Below, in pieces: positions 49,366-57,863 of a stretch of 64,000 nucleotides of DNA (position 1 is the stretch's first letter; every line of letters begins with the position of its first letter). Below the pieces are notes generated by a model. That model ran no database searches and was not told the origin of the DNA. It worked only from the letters and a program-made list of their open reading frames with translations. The DNA comes from Pseudarthrobacter raffinosi (GTDB taxonomy: Bacteria > Actinomycetota > Actinomycetes > Actinomycetales > Micrococcaceae), in NCBI RefSeq assembly GCF_023913735.1, contig NZ_JAMXBH010000006.1:1-64000 (forward strand), in the 5' to 3' direction. The position numbers and the translations under genes are program-made.

Positions 49366-50271
49366 GTGACTACCACTCAGCAGACAGTACGCAAGGCCGT
49401 TATTCCCGCTGCCGGACTCGGCACCAGGTTCCTGCCGGCCACAAAAGCCATGCCCAAGGAAATGCTCCCGGTGGTGGACAAGCCGGCCATCCAGTACGTG
49501 GTTGAAGAGGCTGTCAATGTTGGCCTTAACGACATCCTGATGATCACGGGACGCAACAAGCGTGCCCTGGAGGACCACTTCGACAGGGTTCCTTCGTTGG
49601 AGGACACCCTGGAAGCCAAGGGCGACCTCGCGAAGCTTGAGTCCATCCAGGCAGCCAGCAACCTCGGTGACATCCACTACGTCCGCCAGGGTGACCCCAA
49701 CGGCCTGGGCCACGCAGTACTGCGTGCAAAGCAGCACGTCGGCAACGAACCGTTTGCAGTCCTCCTGGGCGACGACCTGATCGATGCGCGGGACGAACTC
49801 CTCAGCACCATGATCGAAGTCCAGTCCAAGACCGGCGGATCGGTGGTGGCCCTCATCGAGGTGGAGCCCTCCCAGATCAGTGCCTACGGATGTGCCGACG
49901 TGCAGGAGATCGACGGTGAAGGCTACGTCAGGATCAACAAGCTCGTCGAAAAGCCCAGCGTGGACGAGGCGCCCTCAAACCTGGCCGTCATTGGCCGCTA
50001 CGTCCTCCACCCCGCAGTTTTTGACGTACTCGAGCACACTGGCCCCGGCCGGGGCGGGGAAATCCAGCTGACCGACGCCCTGCAGGAACTGGCAGCCGGC
50101 GAAGGTGACGGCTACGGAGTTTACGGCGTGGTCTTCCGCGGCCGCCGCTACGACACCGGTGACAAGCTCAGCTACCTCAAGGCCTGCGTCCAGCTCGCCA
50201 TTGACAGCGACGACCTTGGCCCCGGTCTGCGGGAGTGGCTGCCGGGCTTCACGGCCGGCCTCGCTAAATAA
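49366..50271 (+). CDS. galU: UTP--glucose-1-phosphate uridylyltransferase
   Basis: 301 residues; makes UDP-glucose for cell-wall glycans, trehalose and glycolipids. N-terminal AVIPAAGLGTRFLPATKAMPKEMLPVVDKP is the nucleotidyltransferase signature; VEKPSVDEAPSNLAVIGRY and GGEIQLTDAL complete the family pattern. Followed after five bases by an acetyltransferase gene in one operon. Confidence 0.96.
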   Translation: MTTTQQTVRKAVIPAAGLGTRFLPATKAMPKEMLPVVDKPAIQYVVEEAVNVGLNDILMITGRNKRALEDHFDRVPSLEDTLEAKGDLAKLESIQAASNLGDIHYVRQGDPNGLGHAVLRAKQHVGNEPFAVLLGDDLIDARDELLSTMIEVQSKTGGSVVALIEVEPSQISAYGCADVQEIDGEGYVRINKLVEKPSVDEAPSNLAVIGRYVLHPAVFDVLEHTGPGRGGEIQLTDALQELAAGEGDGYGVYGVVFRGRRYDTGDKLSYLKACVQLAIDSDDLGPGLREWLPGFTAGLAK

Positions 50272-50276
50272 CTGCC

Positions 50277-50894
50277 GTGCGCCCCGGACCCATCTGGCCC
50301 GTGACACTCGAATGCGGCGACCTGATCCTGCGCCCCATCCGGTACCGGGACAAGAAGGAATGGACCCAGGTCCGTGGGCGCAACAGCGAGTGGCTGGCGC
50401 CCTGGGAAGCATCCAATCCGGCACCTGGCGGTGCCCTGCCTGACTACCGGCAGATGGTGCGGTCCTTGAAAATCCAGGCCGCCCAGGGGACGGCCTTGCC
50501 GTTCCTGATCACTGAGCGCACACCCAGGTTGGCCGCCCCGGTCATCGTTGGCCAGCTGACTGTTTCCTCGATTGTGTGGGGTTCGGCCATGATGGCGACT
50601 CTGGGGTACTGGGTTGACCAGGCGCGCGCCGGTCACGGCATCGCACCCACGGCGGTGGCCATGGCCACTGACCATTGTTTCCAAGCAATGGGCCTGCACC
50701 GGATGGAGATCAACATCCGGCCCGAGAATGGCCCCAGCCTGCGCGTGGTTGAGAAGCTGGGCTTCCGCGACGAAGGCTACCGTCCACGCTTCCTTCACAT
50801 CAACGGCGAGTGGGCGGACCACCGGTCCTTCGCGCTGACCGCTGACGAGGTCCCGGAGGGGCTGCTCGCCCCGTGGCTCGCGTCCCGGTCCTGA
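50277..50894 (+). CDS. RimJ/RimL-type GNAT acetyltransferase
   Basis: 205 residues. LECGDLILRPIRYRDKKEW at the start and GYWVDQARAGHGIAPTAVAMATDHCF, INIRPENGPSLRVVEKLGF later define the RimJ/L group. In mycobacteria the gene at this position (Rv0995) is annotated rimJ, though the acetylated target has not been shown. GTG start, five bases after galU. Confidence 0.85.
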   Translation: MRPGPIWPVTLECGDLILRPIRYRDKKEWTQVRGRNSEWLAPWEASNPAPGGALPDYRQMVRSLKIQAAQGTALPFLITERTPRLAAPVIVGQLTVSSIVWGSAMMATLGYWVDQARAGHGIAPTAVAMATDHCFQAMGLHRMEINIRPENGPSLRVVEKLGFRDEGYRPRFLHINGEWADHRSFALTADEVPEGLLAPWLASRS

Positions 50895-51018
50895 CCCGCC
50901 GGACCTGAACCCGGCATGGGTACTTCCAAGGTCATAAATCCAATGAATTGCCACGTTGCCGGCGACACACCGTGGCTAATGCGGGGGCGGCTGCCCTAAT
51001 GCTCATACGGTTTTGATT

Positions 51019-51948
51019 GTGGACTTCCCTCTAAGCAGCTCAGTGATCCTTGTGGTTGCCGTTGTGCTCTGGATCGTATGGGTTGCGCCCTACGTTCTGC
51101 GGAACCGCCGGCACCAGGCCCAGGCCGCTGGCGACTTCCTGGCGGAAGTACCAGCCATTGAATCATCGGACCCGAGAGCCGGGACGGTACTGAACATCAC
51201 CGCCCAGCAGGAGAAAGCCATGGAGATCAGGAAGAGCCCCGAGACCGCAACGGAAACGTCCGGCAGTTTTACGACGGGCGGCGCGTTCCGGATCCGCTAT
51301 GGCAGGACGGGGATCGCCCTCATTGGTGTCCTGGCGTTGCTGACCGCGTTTGTTTCGGGTGTTCTTCTGCCGTTCGGAATCGGAAGCGCCCTGCTGCCGG
51401 TCGCCGGCCTTGCCACCACCATTGCAGCCGTCTTCGTGCTGCGTTTCCTGGCTGTGCGTGACCGCAAAGCCAAAGTGAACGCAGCGTTCCGCTCAGCGAT
51501 GAGTGCCCCCGTGCGGCGTCAGGGATCTATCGCCACGGACACCGCGGCGCGTCCGGCAGCCCGGCCGGAAAGCCGACTCTTTGACGCAGAGGCCCACCAG
51601 CCCAAGCCGAAGCCAAAGCCGCTGACAGCGATGGAACTCCGGGAAGCCGCACTGGCCGTCGCCGTTGCCGCCGGAGATGCCAGCGCCGCCGCCGCTTCGC
51701 TGGCGCCGGCCGACACAACCTGGGAACCGGTGGACGTGCCAAAGCCGGTGTACGTTGAGGCCGCCAAGGCCGAACGTCCGGCGCCCCAGCCGCTTGACCT
51801 TCCCGAGGCGCCCAAAGCCGTCGGTAAGCCGTCCCTGAAGCAGGGCGTTACCGCAGCCACGCCCGCCGCGCCTGCCGCCAAGCCCCTCACCAAGGCGCAG
51901 AGCGCCCTGAGCAACCTCGACGACGTCCTGCAGCGCCGCCGCGCCTGA
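51019..51948 (+). CDS. Single-pass/3-TM membrane protein, probable SepX/GlpR-type cell-division factor
   Basis: 309 residues: N-terminal TM (SSVILVVAVVLWIVWVAPYVL) directly followed by RNRRHQ, a cytoplasmic stretch, two more hydrophobic segments near residues 95-140, and a long Ala/Pro/Lys-rich tail ending NLDDVLQRRRA. The order galU-rimJ-this gene matches mycobacterial Rv0993-Rv0995-Rv0996, where the last is the SepX/GlpR-type divisome membrane protein. The identification is by synteny and topology, not by strong motifs. I use GTG 51019, seven bases after TACGGT, rather than TTG 51013. Confidence 0.6.
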   Translation: MDFPLSSSVILVVAVVLWIVWVAPYVLRNRRHQAQAAGDFLAEVPAIESSDPRAGTVLNITAQQEKAMEIRKSPETATETSGSFTTGGAFRIRYGRTGIALIGVLALLTAFVSGVLLPFGIGSALLPVAGLATTIAAVFVLRFLAVRDRKAKVNAAFRSAMSAPVRRQGSIATDTAARPAARPESRLFDAEAHQPKPKPKPLTAMELREAALAVAVAAGDASAAAASLAPADTTWEPVDVPKPVYVEAAKAERPAPQPLDLPEAPKAVGKPSLKQGVTAATPAAPAAKPLTKAQSALSNLDDVLQRRRA

Positions 51949-52087
51949 TACCTCGCGAGGTTCGCCCAAGCAGCACGAGCCCCGGTCGTCAGTGCGGGCG
52001 CGGAGTGTCAATTCGCAATGCGGGACGAAAATTTGTAGCCTAAGGTCACCGGTACCGCCGTTCCTTCCCGGGGACACGGACTGTTCC

Positions 52088-52160
52088 GGGGCTATAGCTC
52101 AGTTGGTAGAGCGCTTCGTTCGCATCGAAGAGGTCAGGAGTTCGAATCTCCTTAGCTCCA
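52088..52160 (+). tRNA. tRNA-Ala (anticodon CGC)
   Basis: 73 bases. Acceptor GGGGCTA/TAGCTCC with the G3-U70 alanine identity pair, D-arm, anticodon stem CTTCG/CGAAG with loop TTCGCAT (anticodon CGC), T-arm AGGAG-TTCGAAT-CTCCT, discriminator A. CCA is not encoded. A TAGCCT box at 52036-52041 may be its -10. Confidence 0.95.
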
Positions 52161-52231
52161 CACATCATCTGTCTGGCCAGAACCGTGTTTCCCAGGCCCG
52201 CAGTTAGCTAGCACTGGATTGGACACCATCA

Positions 52232-53827
52232 ATGAGTTTGATCCGGCTGAACGACGTCAACGTGAGCTTTGACAAAACCCAGGTTCTCCGCGAAGCATTT
52301 TTCAAGCTTGAAGCCGGGGACAGGGTTGGCCTGATCGGCAAGAACGGTTCGGGCAAGTCCACCATCCTGAAGCTGATCCAAGGCCAGGTGGCTCCCGATT
52401 CCGGGACCGTAGCCGTCGAGCTCGGAACCAAGGCCGCCTACTTCTCCCAGTTCTCGGAGCTGAACGGCGAATCCACCATAGCGGAGGTCCTGGACGGCCT
52501 GTTCGCCCACGTCAAGGAGATCGAAGCCGAACTTGCCGGCATCGACGCGGCCATCGCCGCCGACTCCTCCGACGCAGCGCGGCTGGATGAGCTGATCCAC
52601 CGCCAGTCGGAACTCTTTGAGGCGATGGACCGTTTGGATGGCTGGGACTATCAGCGCAGCATCGATAAAGTGCTCACCACCCTCGGCTTCAGCGACCACC
52701 ACCGCACCTGCGCCATCGATGAACTCTCCGGCGGCTGGCGGAACCGGGCAGCGCTGGCAAAGATCCTGCTGGAAGCCCCGGACGTCCTCCTGCTTGATGA
52801 ACCCACCAACTACCTTGACGTGGCCGGCGTCGAATGGCTCGAAGGCTGGTTCCGGACCTTCAAAGGCGCTGCGATCATCGTCTCGCACGACCGGAAGTTC
52901 CTGGACTCCGTTGTCACCCGGATCATCGAAGTGGAGAACTTCCACCTCCACGAATACCCGGGAAACTTCGCCGAATACGTGGTGGCGAAGCAGTTCAAGC
53001 TCAAGAGCCTGGAGAGCCAGTTCGTTCACGAGTCCGAGCTGCTGGCCTTCGAGGCCGAAGGCATCTCCGACCGGCGGGAAGCGGCCAAGGCGGCCGGCAA
53101 GGGACTGGCAAACCAGCTGGCCAGGATCAAGAAGTCCCGGGCGCCACGGCCCGTGGACCAGATCATCACGGAGATTTACGGCGGCCTGTACGTCAAGGAT
53201 GTCCTGTGCCGGGTGGAATCCCTGAGCAAGGCCTACGGCGGCCGTACGCTGTTCAGCGGCCTCAGTTTCGAGATCGGGCGCGGCAACCGCATCGCCGTCA
53301 TCGGATCCAACGGCAGCGGCAAGACCACGCTGCTCCGGGCACTCACCGGCGAAGAGCCAGCCGATTCAGGCAGCGTGGCCTGGGCCAAGGGCGCCGGAAT
53401 GGTCTCCTACAACCAGGTCCTGGAAGAACTGGACGACGACGACACGGTCACCCATGCGGTCAACGCGATGCCTGACAGCCTGGCCCTGACTGCGACGAAG
53501 AAGTCGGTGAACAGGTTCCTTGCCATGTTCCAGTTCTCCGAAGCTGATCTCAAGCAAAAGATCGGCAACCTCTCAGGCGGCCAGCGCGCCCGTGTGGCCA
53601 TGGCCCAATGCCTGCTCTCGGGTGCTTCGGTGCTGCTGCTGGATGAACCCACCAACCACCTGGACCTCTCCAGTACCCAAGTTATGGAACGCGCCCTGCT
53701 GCATTTCCCGGGAGCAGTGGTTGTGGTCAGCCACGACCGCTTCTTCACCGACAAGATTGCCAACCGCCGGCTGGTATTCAGCGCTGCAGACTCAGGCCAC
53801 GGGAGTGTGGAACTCCACGTCGCCTGA
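52232..53827 (+). CDS. ABC-F family ATPase (ribosome-associated, EttA/Uup-like)
   Basis: 531 residues with two ATPase domains and no TM segments. First Walker A GKNGSGKST at residues 36-44 with LSGGWRNRAALAK and LLLDEPTNYLD; second GSNGSGKTT with LSGGQRARVAMAQ and LLLDEPTNHLD. The linker between them (RREAAKAAGKGLANQLARIKKS) is the P-site tRNA-interaction motif region. ABC-F proteins act on the ribosome in translation control or antibiotic protection; which applies here is unknown. Confidence 0.9.
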   Translation: MSLIRLNDVNVSFDKTQVLREAFFKLEAGDRVGLIGKNGSGKSTILKLIQGQVAPDSGTVAVELGTKAAYFSQFSELNGESTIAEVLDGLFAHVKEIEAELAGIDAAIAADSSDAARLDELIHRQSELFEAMDRLDGWDYQRSIDKVLTTLGFSDHHRTCAIDELSGGWRNRAALAKILLEAPDVLLLDEPTNYLDVAGVEWLEGWFRTFKGAAIIVSHDRKFLDSVVTRIIEVENFHLHEYPGNFAEYVVAKQFKLKSLESQFVHESELLAFEAEGISDRREAAKAAGKGLANQLARIKKSRAPRPVDQIITEIYGGLYVKDVLCRVESLSKAYGGRTLFSGLSFEIGRGNRIAVIGSNGSGKTTLLRALTGEEPADSGSVAWAKGAGMVSYNQVLEELDDDDTVTHAVNAMPDSLALTATKKSVNRFLAMFQFSEADLKQKIGNLSGGQRARVAMAQCLLSGASVLLLDEPTNHLDLSSTQVMERALLHFPGAVVVVSHDRFFTDKIANRRLVFSAADSGHGSVELHVA

Positions 53828-53863
53828 GGTTCGGCGGAGCCCGGGGGCCCGGAGCCGCCAGCC

Positions 53864-54859
53864 CTACAGCCAGCCTTTCCTCTTGAAAATGGCGTACATC
53901 AGGCCTGCGGTGCCGGCCATCAGCGCGATGGCCATCGGGTAGCCAATGGCCCAGTGGAGTTCGGGCATGTGGTCGAAGTTCATTCCGTAGACGCCGGCCA
54001 CGAAGGACGGTGCAAAGAAGATCGCCGCCCAGGAGGAGATCTTCTTCACCTGTTCGTTCTGTTCGGCGCTGGCCTGGTTCTGCCGGTTGGCGGTCAGCGT
54101 TCCGTCCAGCGTGAGGGCGTTCTGCAACAGATCACGGAATGAATCGGCGCGCGAGATGACTCTCTCCACATGGTCCTCGACGTCCCGCAGGCTGTGCTGC
54201 AGTTCAGAGTCCACGCCGTACTTTTCAAAGCCACGCTTGAGCTGCTGCATCATGTCCGGCAGGGGATGGATGGCGCGCTGGAATTGGATCACTTCGCGGG
54301 CCAGTTCATAGATGCGGCGGGAGACGGTGGTGTCCCCGCTGAAGAGCTGGTCCTCGATCTCGTCAATGTCGTTTTCCAGCCCGGCCACCACCGGTGCGTA
54401 GTCGTCCACCACCAGGTCCAGCAGCGCGTAGAGAACGGCTTCCGGGCCGTGTCGGAGCAGGTCGGGTCGGCCCTCCAAGCGGCGCCTCACCCGGGCGACG
54501 CCGGCCATTTCGGCGTGGCGGATGGTGACCACGAAATTCCGGCCCGTGAAGATGTGCAGCTCGCCGAACTCCACGGTCTCGGTGGCGTCCAGGTACCGCG
54601 CCGGGCGGAGCACCGTAAAGAGGTTGTCCTCGTAGCGCTCAAGCTTGGGCCGCTGGTGCGCCGAGATGGCGTCCTCCACAGCCAGGGCGTGCAGCCCGAA
54701 TTCGGTGGCAACGGACGTCATTTCCGCCGCCGTGGGCCGGTATAGCCCGATCCAGGCCATGCCCCCGTGCTCGGCGAGCGTTTCGAAGGTCTGTTCTAGG
54801 CTCTCCGGTTCCGCGCTGCGGACGCCGTCCACGTAGACGGCATTGTCGATGATGGTCAC
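53864..54859 (-). CDS. corA: CorA-family Mg2+/Co2+ transport protein
   Basis: 331 residues: a large cytoplasmic domain and two C-terminal TM helices. The first ends in the ion-selective YGMN motif (Gly292-Asn294) followed by MPEL in the periplasmic loop; the C-terminus is basic (KRKGWL). Last gene of a minus-strand run asnC-DUF1761-corA with near-zero spacing (one base to the gene before). Convergent with the ABC-F gene. Confidence 0.92.
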   Translation of the reverse strand: MTIIDNAVYVDGVRSAEPESLEQTFETLAEHGGMAWIGLYRPTAAEMTSVATEFGLHALAVEDAISAHQRPKLERYEDNLFTVLRPARYLDATETVEFGELHIFTGRNFVVTIRHAEMAGVARVRRRLEGRPDLLRHGPEAVLYALLDLVVDDYAPVVAGLENDIDEIEDQLFSGDTTVSRRIYELAREVIQFQRAIHPLPDMMQQLKRGFEKYGVDSELQHSLRDVEDHVERVISRADSFRDLLQNALTLDGTLTANRQNQASAEQNEQVKKISSWAAIFFAPSFVAGVYGMNFDHMPELHWAIGYPMAIALMAGTAGLMYAIFKRKGWL

Positions 54860-54860
54860 G

Positions 54861-55286
54861 TCAGGACATTGCCCCGATGATCGCGCCGGCCATCGTCATG
54901 GCGAGCAGGTCGTGTCCGGAATCGATCAGGGTGACCGTTGTCCGGCGGCCGGCGAACCCGTTATGGATGACGTGCCCGCCGGCGCGGAACACCAGCGCGA
55001 GCACCAGGGCGAACCCGCCGCCCGCCACAGCGTTGTCCAGGCCCAGCTTGCTGATCAGGACAGCCAGCAGGACGGCGGTCAGGGCGGCGGTGACCATCAT
55101 GGGAACCCAGATCCCCGCGCCGCCGCTGATGTTCTTGAGGTCCTCTTCAGTCTTTCCGATGGCGGCCATCCACCGCTTGCCCAGCACGGCCGGCATGTAC
55201 CAGACAAAGCCGATGGCCATGCTCGAGATGAAGGCCAGCGCCACGGCGAGCCAGTTGATCTGTGAAATATGCGAAAGCCAATCCAT
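54861..55286 (-). CDS. DUF1761 membrane protein
   Basis: 141 residues with four hydrophobic segments; INWLAVALAFISSMAIGFVWYMPAVLGKRWM is the family start and HDLLAMTMAGAIIGAM the end. Function is unknown. It lies nine bases after the AsnC regulator gene and one base before corA, so the three are probably one transcript. Confidence 0.85.
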   Translation of the reverse strand: MDWLSHISQINWLAVALAFISSMAIGFVWYMPAVLGKRWMAAIGKTEEDLKNISGGAGIWVPMMVTAALTAVLLAVLISKLGLDNAVAGGGFALVLALVFRAGGHVIHNGFAGRRTTVTLIDSGHDLLAMTMAGAIIGAMS

Positions 55287-55295
55287 GCTGGAATC

Positions 55296-55832
55296 CTAAC
55301 TGCCTTCGGCGGGCCCGCCGCCGCGCCCGGACAATTGCTTGGGCCGTGTTGGGGTGCCGGGCACGGCCTGTGCGAGGCGCCTGATCAGGGGTTCGGTCCG
55401 GTAAGGAATATGGGTGTGGAGAGCCAGGACAGTTTCGGTCCGGATGACGCCCTTGATGCGGAGGATCTGGCGGAGGGCGGACTGCAGGTTGTGCGTATCG
55501 GTGGCCACCACACGGCACCACACGTCACCCCGCCCCGAGATCTCATGGACCTCCAGGACCTGGGGGAGCAGCCGGAGGGCGCCCACGACTCCGTCCAGTT
55601 CCCGGTGCGTCACTTCGATCGTAACGAAGGCGACGACGTCGTACCCCACGGCCTCGAGGTCGATCTCGCGGCCGCCGTCGTGCAGCACTCCGGCCCGGAG
55701 CAGGCGCCGGACCCGCGACTGCGCTGTGTTGCGCGCAATCCCCAGCGCCTCGGCTAACTCGCCGATCTGGATGCGGGGATCGTGGATGAGTTCCAGGAGG
55801 ATCTTCAGGTCAGTGGGATCAAGGGTAGGCAA
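55296..55832 (-). CDS. Lrp/AsnC-family transcriptional regulator
   Basis: 178 residues from the chosen start: wHTH at residues ~3-50 (LDPTDLKILLELIHDPRIQIGEL, SRVRRLLRAGVL) and a RAM/AsnC sensing domain (VHEISGRGDVWCRVVATD). I start at the TTG at 55832 (PTLDPTDLK); a GTG at 55913 would extend the protein through an AT-rich palindrome that looks like its operator. Probable autoregulator that also controls the following DUF1761 and corA genes or the divergent MFS gene. Confidence 0.8.
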   Translation of the reverse strand: MPTLDPTDLKILLELIHDPRIQIGELAEALGIARNTAQSRVRRLLRAGVLHDGGREIDLEAVGYDVVAFVTIEVTHRELDGVVGALRLLPQVLEVHEISGRGDVWCRVVATDTHNLQSALRQILRIKGVIRTETVLALHTHIPYRTEPLIRRLAQAVPGTPTRPKQLSGRGGGPAEGS

Positions 55833-55863
55833 ACTGTCACTTTCAGTTATTGGCGCCGTAAAG

Positions 55864-55884
55864 AATTGCGTATTTTGCTCAATT
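55864..55884. promoter_or_regulatory. Lrp-type operator candidate
   Basis: AATTG-11-CAATT with further matched positions inside, in an AT-rich island between the asnC-type gene and the divergent MFS transporter gene. Size and AT-rich centre fit Lrp/AsnC sites. Confidence 0.5.
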
Positions 55885-56000
55885 GTTCCACGGACAAGCG
55901 CCCAAACCGTCACCTCTGAAGCATTCTATAGGTATCAATTTCCCCCGGGGGCGGCCTCCCACAAGGACCTCCCTCCCCGGTCGACGCCAAGGCAGCGCCA

Positions 56001-57242
56001 ATGACAGTCTTTAATGAACTCCGCATGCGTCCGGCTACCGCCGGGCGTCAGGGCTGGGATGCATCCACCACCGCACGGCTGGCGATGGCCTGCGCCGTCA
56101 TCTTCACCTTGCTGGTCGGTGCGAACCTGGCCACGCCCCTGTATCCGCTGCTCCAGGCAAACCTTGGCCTCTCGGCACTCGGCGTCACGGGGGCCTTTGC
56201 CAGCTATGTCCTGGCCCTGGTGGCAACGCTGATGCTGGCCGGGCACTGGTCGGACCACATCGGCCGGCGGGCGGCGCTCATCCTGGCTGTACTCGCCGGA
56301 CTGGCGGGCAGTTGGGTCTTCTCGCAGGCCGAAAACCTGGTGGCGCTCTCTGCCGGACGGGCCCTTCAGGGTGTGGCCGTTGCCCTGGCCACGGGTGCCA
56401 GCGCAGCCGCACTGCGGGAACTGCTCCCGACCCGGCCGGAGTGGGCCACCCGTTTCACACTGCTGGCGACGGCGGGAGGCGTGGCGGCCGGTCCGGTCAT
56501 CGGCGGCCTGCTGTCGCTGCTGCCCGGGCCCACCACGGCCCCGTACTATGTTCACTCGCTCGTCCTGGCGGCAATGCTGGTGCCGCTGTACCTGCTTCAG
56601 GCCCGGCCGGCCATCAAGCCTCCGGTCGGCCGTCGGCCGGTCCTGGTCCTGGCTCCCCGCCGGCCTTCGGTATCCACCGAGGCGAGGGGCGCTTTCTGGC
56701 TTGCGGCCGCCGTCGGCTTCCTCAGCTTCTCCGTCTTTGGATTTTGCCTCTCGCTGGCACCGGCGTATTTCGCCCCGATCATTCAGACCGATTCACGGCC
56801 GTTGATCGGCGCCTTGGCCGGGTTGACGCTGGCCGCCTCCGCCCTGAGCCAGGTGCTGTCCGTGCGGGGCCGCTTTGTAGTGCCCGTGGGGCTGGCGGTC
56901 CTGGGAGCCTCGGTGCTGCTCCTGGCTGCAGCGGCCGCCTGGAGCAGTCCGCTGCTGCTGGCCGTTGCCAGCGTCTGCGCGGGGCTGGGCCAGGGGGTCG
57001 CCTTCCGGACGGTCTTCAATGATGTGGCTGCCAAGGTGGAATCGTCACAGCACGCCCAGGTCATCAGCACGGTTTATGTCATCACGTACCTGGGCAGCGC
57101 CGTACCGGTCATCGGGCTGGGCTGGGCAACCGCGGTGTTCGGGCTGCCGACGGCGGTCGCGGGCTTCGTGGTGCTGTGCAGCGCCGCCGCACTGGCGCTG
57201 TCCGCCGTCACGCTTCGGACGGCGCTGCAGCGGACAGGCTAG
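56001..57242 (+). CDS. MFS transporter
   Basis: 413 residues, 12 predicted TM segments. The MFS loop 2-3 signature is GHWSDHIGRRAAL; the central loop (RPSVSTEARG) is short. Resembles drug/efflux MFS proteins, substrate unknown. Divergent from the AsnC regulator with the palindrome between; its 3' end overlaps the stop of the second Lrp gene by four bases (CTAG). Confidence 0.85.
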   Translation: MTVFNELRMRPATAGRQGWDASTTARLAMACAVIFTLLVGANLATPLYPLLQANLGLSALGVTGAFASYVLALVATLMLAGHWSDHIGRRAALILAVLAGLAGSWVFSQAENLVALSAGRALQGVAVALATGASAAALRELLPTRPEWATRFTLLATAGGVAAGPVIGGLLSLLPGPTTAPYYVHSLVLAAMLVPLYLLQARPAIKPPVGRRPVLVLAPRRPSVSTEARGAFWLAAAVGFLSFSVFGFCLSLAPAYFAPIIQTDSRPLIGALAGLTLAASALSQVLSVRGRFVVPVGLAVLGASVLLLAAAAAWSSPLLLAVASVCAGLGQGVAFRTVFNDVAAKVESSQHAQVISTVYVITYLGSAVPVIGLGWATAVFGLPTAVAGFVVLCSAAALALSAVTLRTALQRTG

Positions 57243-57742
57243 TCCGGCAGCGGGCCGTGGTTCCCCTGGATGTGCTCAAAGACGAGGGTGGTCTCGGTGT
57301 GGCCCACCACGGGGTCGGTGGCGAGATTGTCCAGGACCCAGTCCCGTAGGTCCTCGGTGCTGGCAACGGCGATGTGCAGCAGGTAATCCACGGAGCCTGA
57401 CGTGTGGAAGGTGGAGAGGACCGCGGGCAGGTGCGGAACGCGGGCTGTAAAGCGGTCGATCTGGTCCCTGTCGTGGGCCCGCAGCCGGACGGCCACAAGC
57501 GCCTGGACGGACCTGCCGATGGCCGAGAGTCTGAGCTTCGCCTCAAATCCCTGGACAATGCCACGTTCGGACAATGCGCGGGTCCGCATGAGCGCGGTGG
57601 ACGGTGCAATGCCCACCAGTTCTGCCAACTGCTTGTTGGAGATCCGGGCATCGTCCACCAAGGCGGCCAGAAGCCGTTCATCGATGGCATCCAGCGGCTC
57701 AACGTGGCTGGCCGGCCGGATGCTTTTTGGGTTGCTGCTCAT
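57239..57742 (-). CDS. Lrp/AsnC-family transcriptional regulator
   Basis: 167 residues with HTH (LDAIDERLLAALVDDARISNKQLAELVGIAPSTALMRT, described in part) and a RAM domain (HTSGSVDYLLHIAVAS). ATG follows AAGGAGATTCC. It lies 121 bases downstream of the MFS gene on the same strand; the gap has GCCATT-T-AATGGC (57843-57855), a perfect small palindrome that could be its operator. Confidence 0.87.
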   Translation of the reverse strand: MSSNPKSIRPASHVEPLDAIDERLLAALVDDARISNKQLAELVGIAPSTALMRTRALSERGIVQGFEAKLRLSAIGRSVQALVAVRLRAHDRDQIDRFTARVPHLPAVLSTFHTSGSVDYLLHIAVASTEDLRDWVLDNLATDPVVGHTETTLVFEHIQGNHGPLPD

Positions 57743-57863
57743 GGAATCTCCTTGAATGTCCGTCAGTTCATCCTAGACGCCGGATTCCTGTTGATCACCC
57801 CGGAACGCAACCATCCCTGCCGAACAACCGCCAGACACACGTGCCATTTAATGGCGGATAGTT

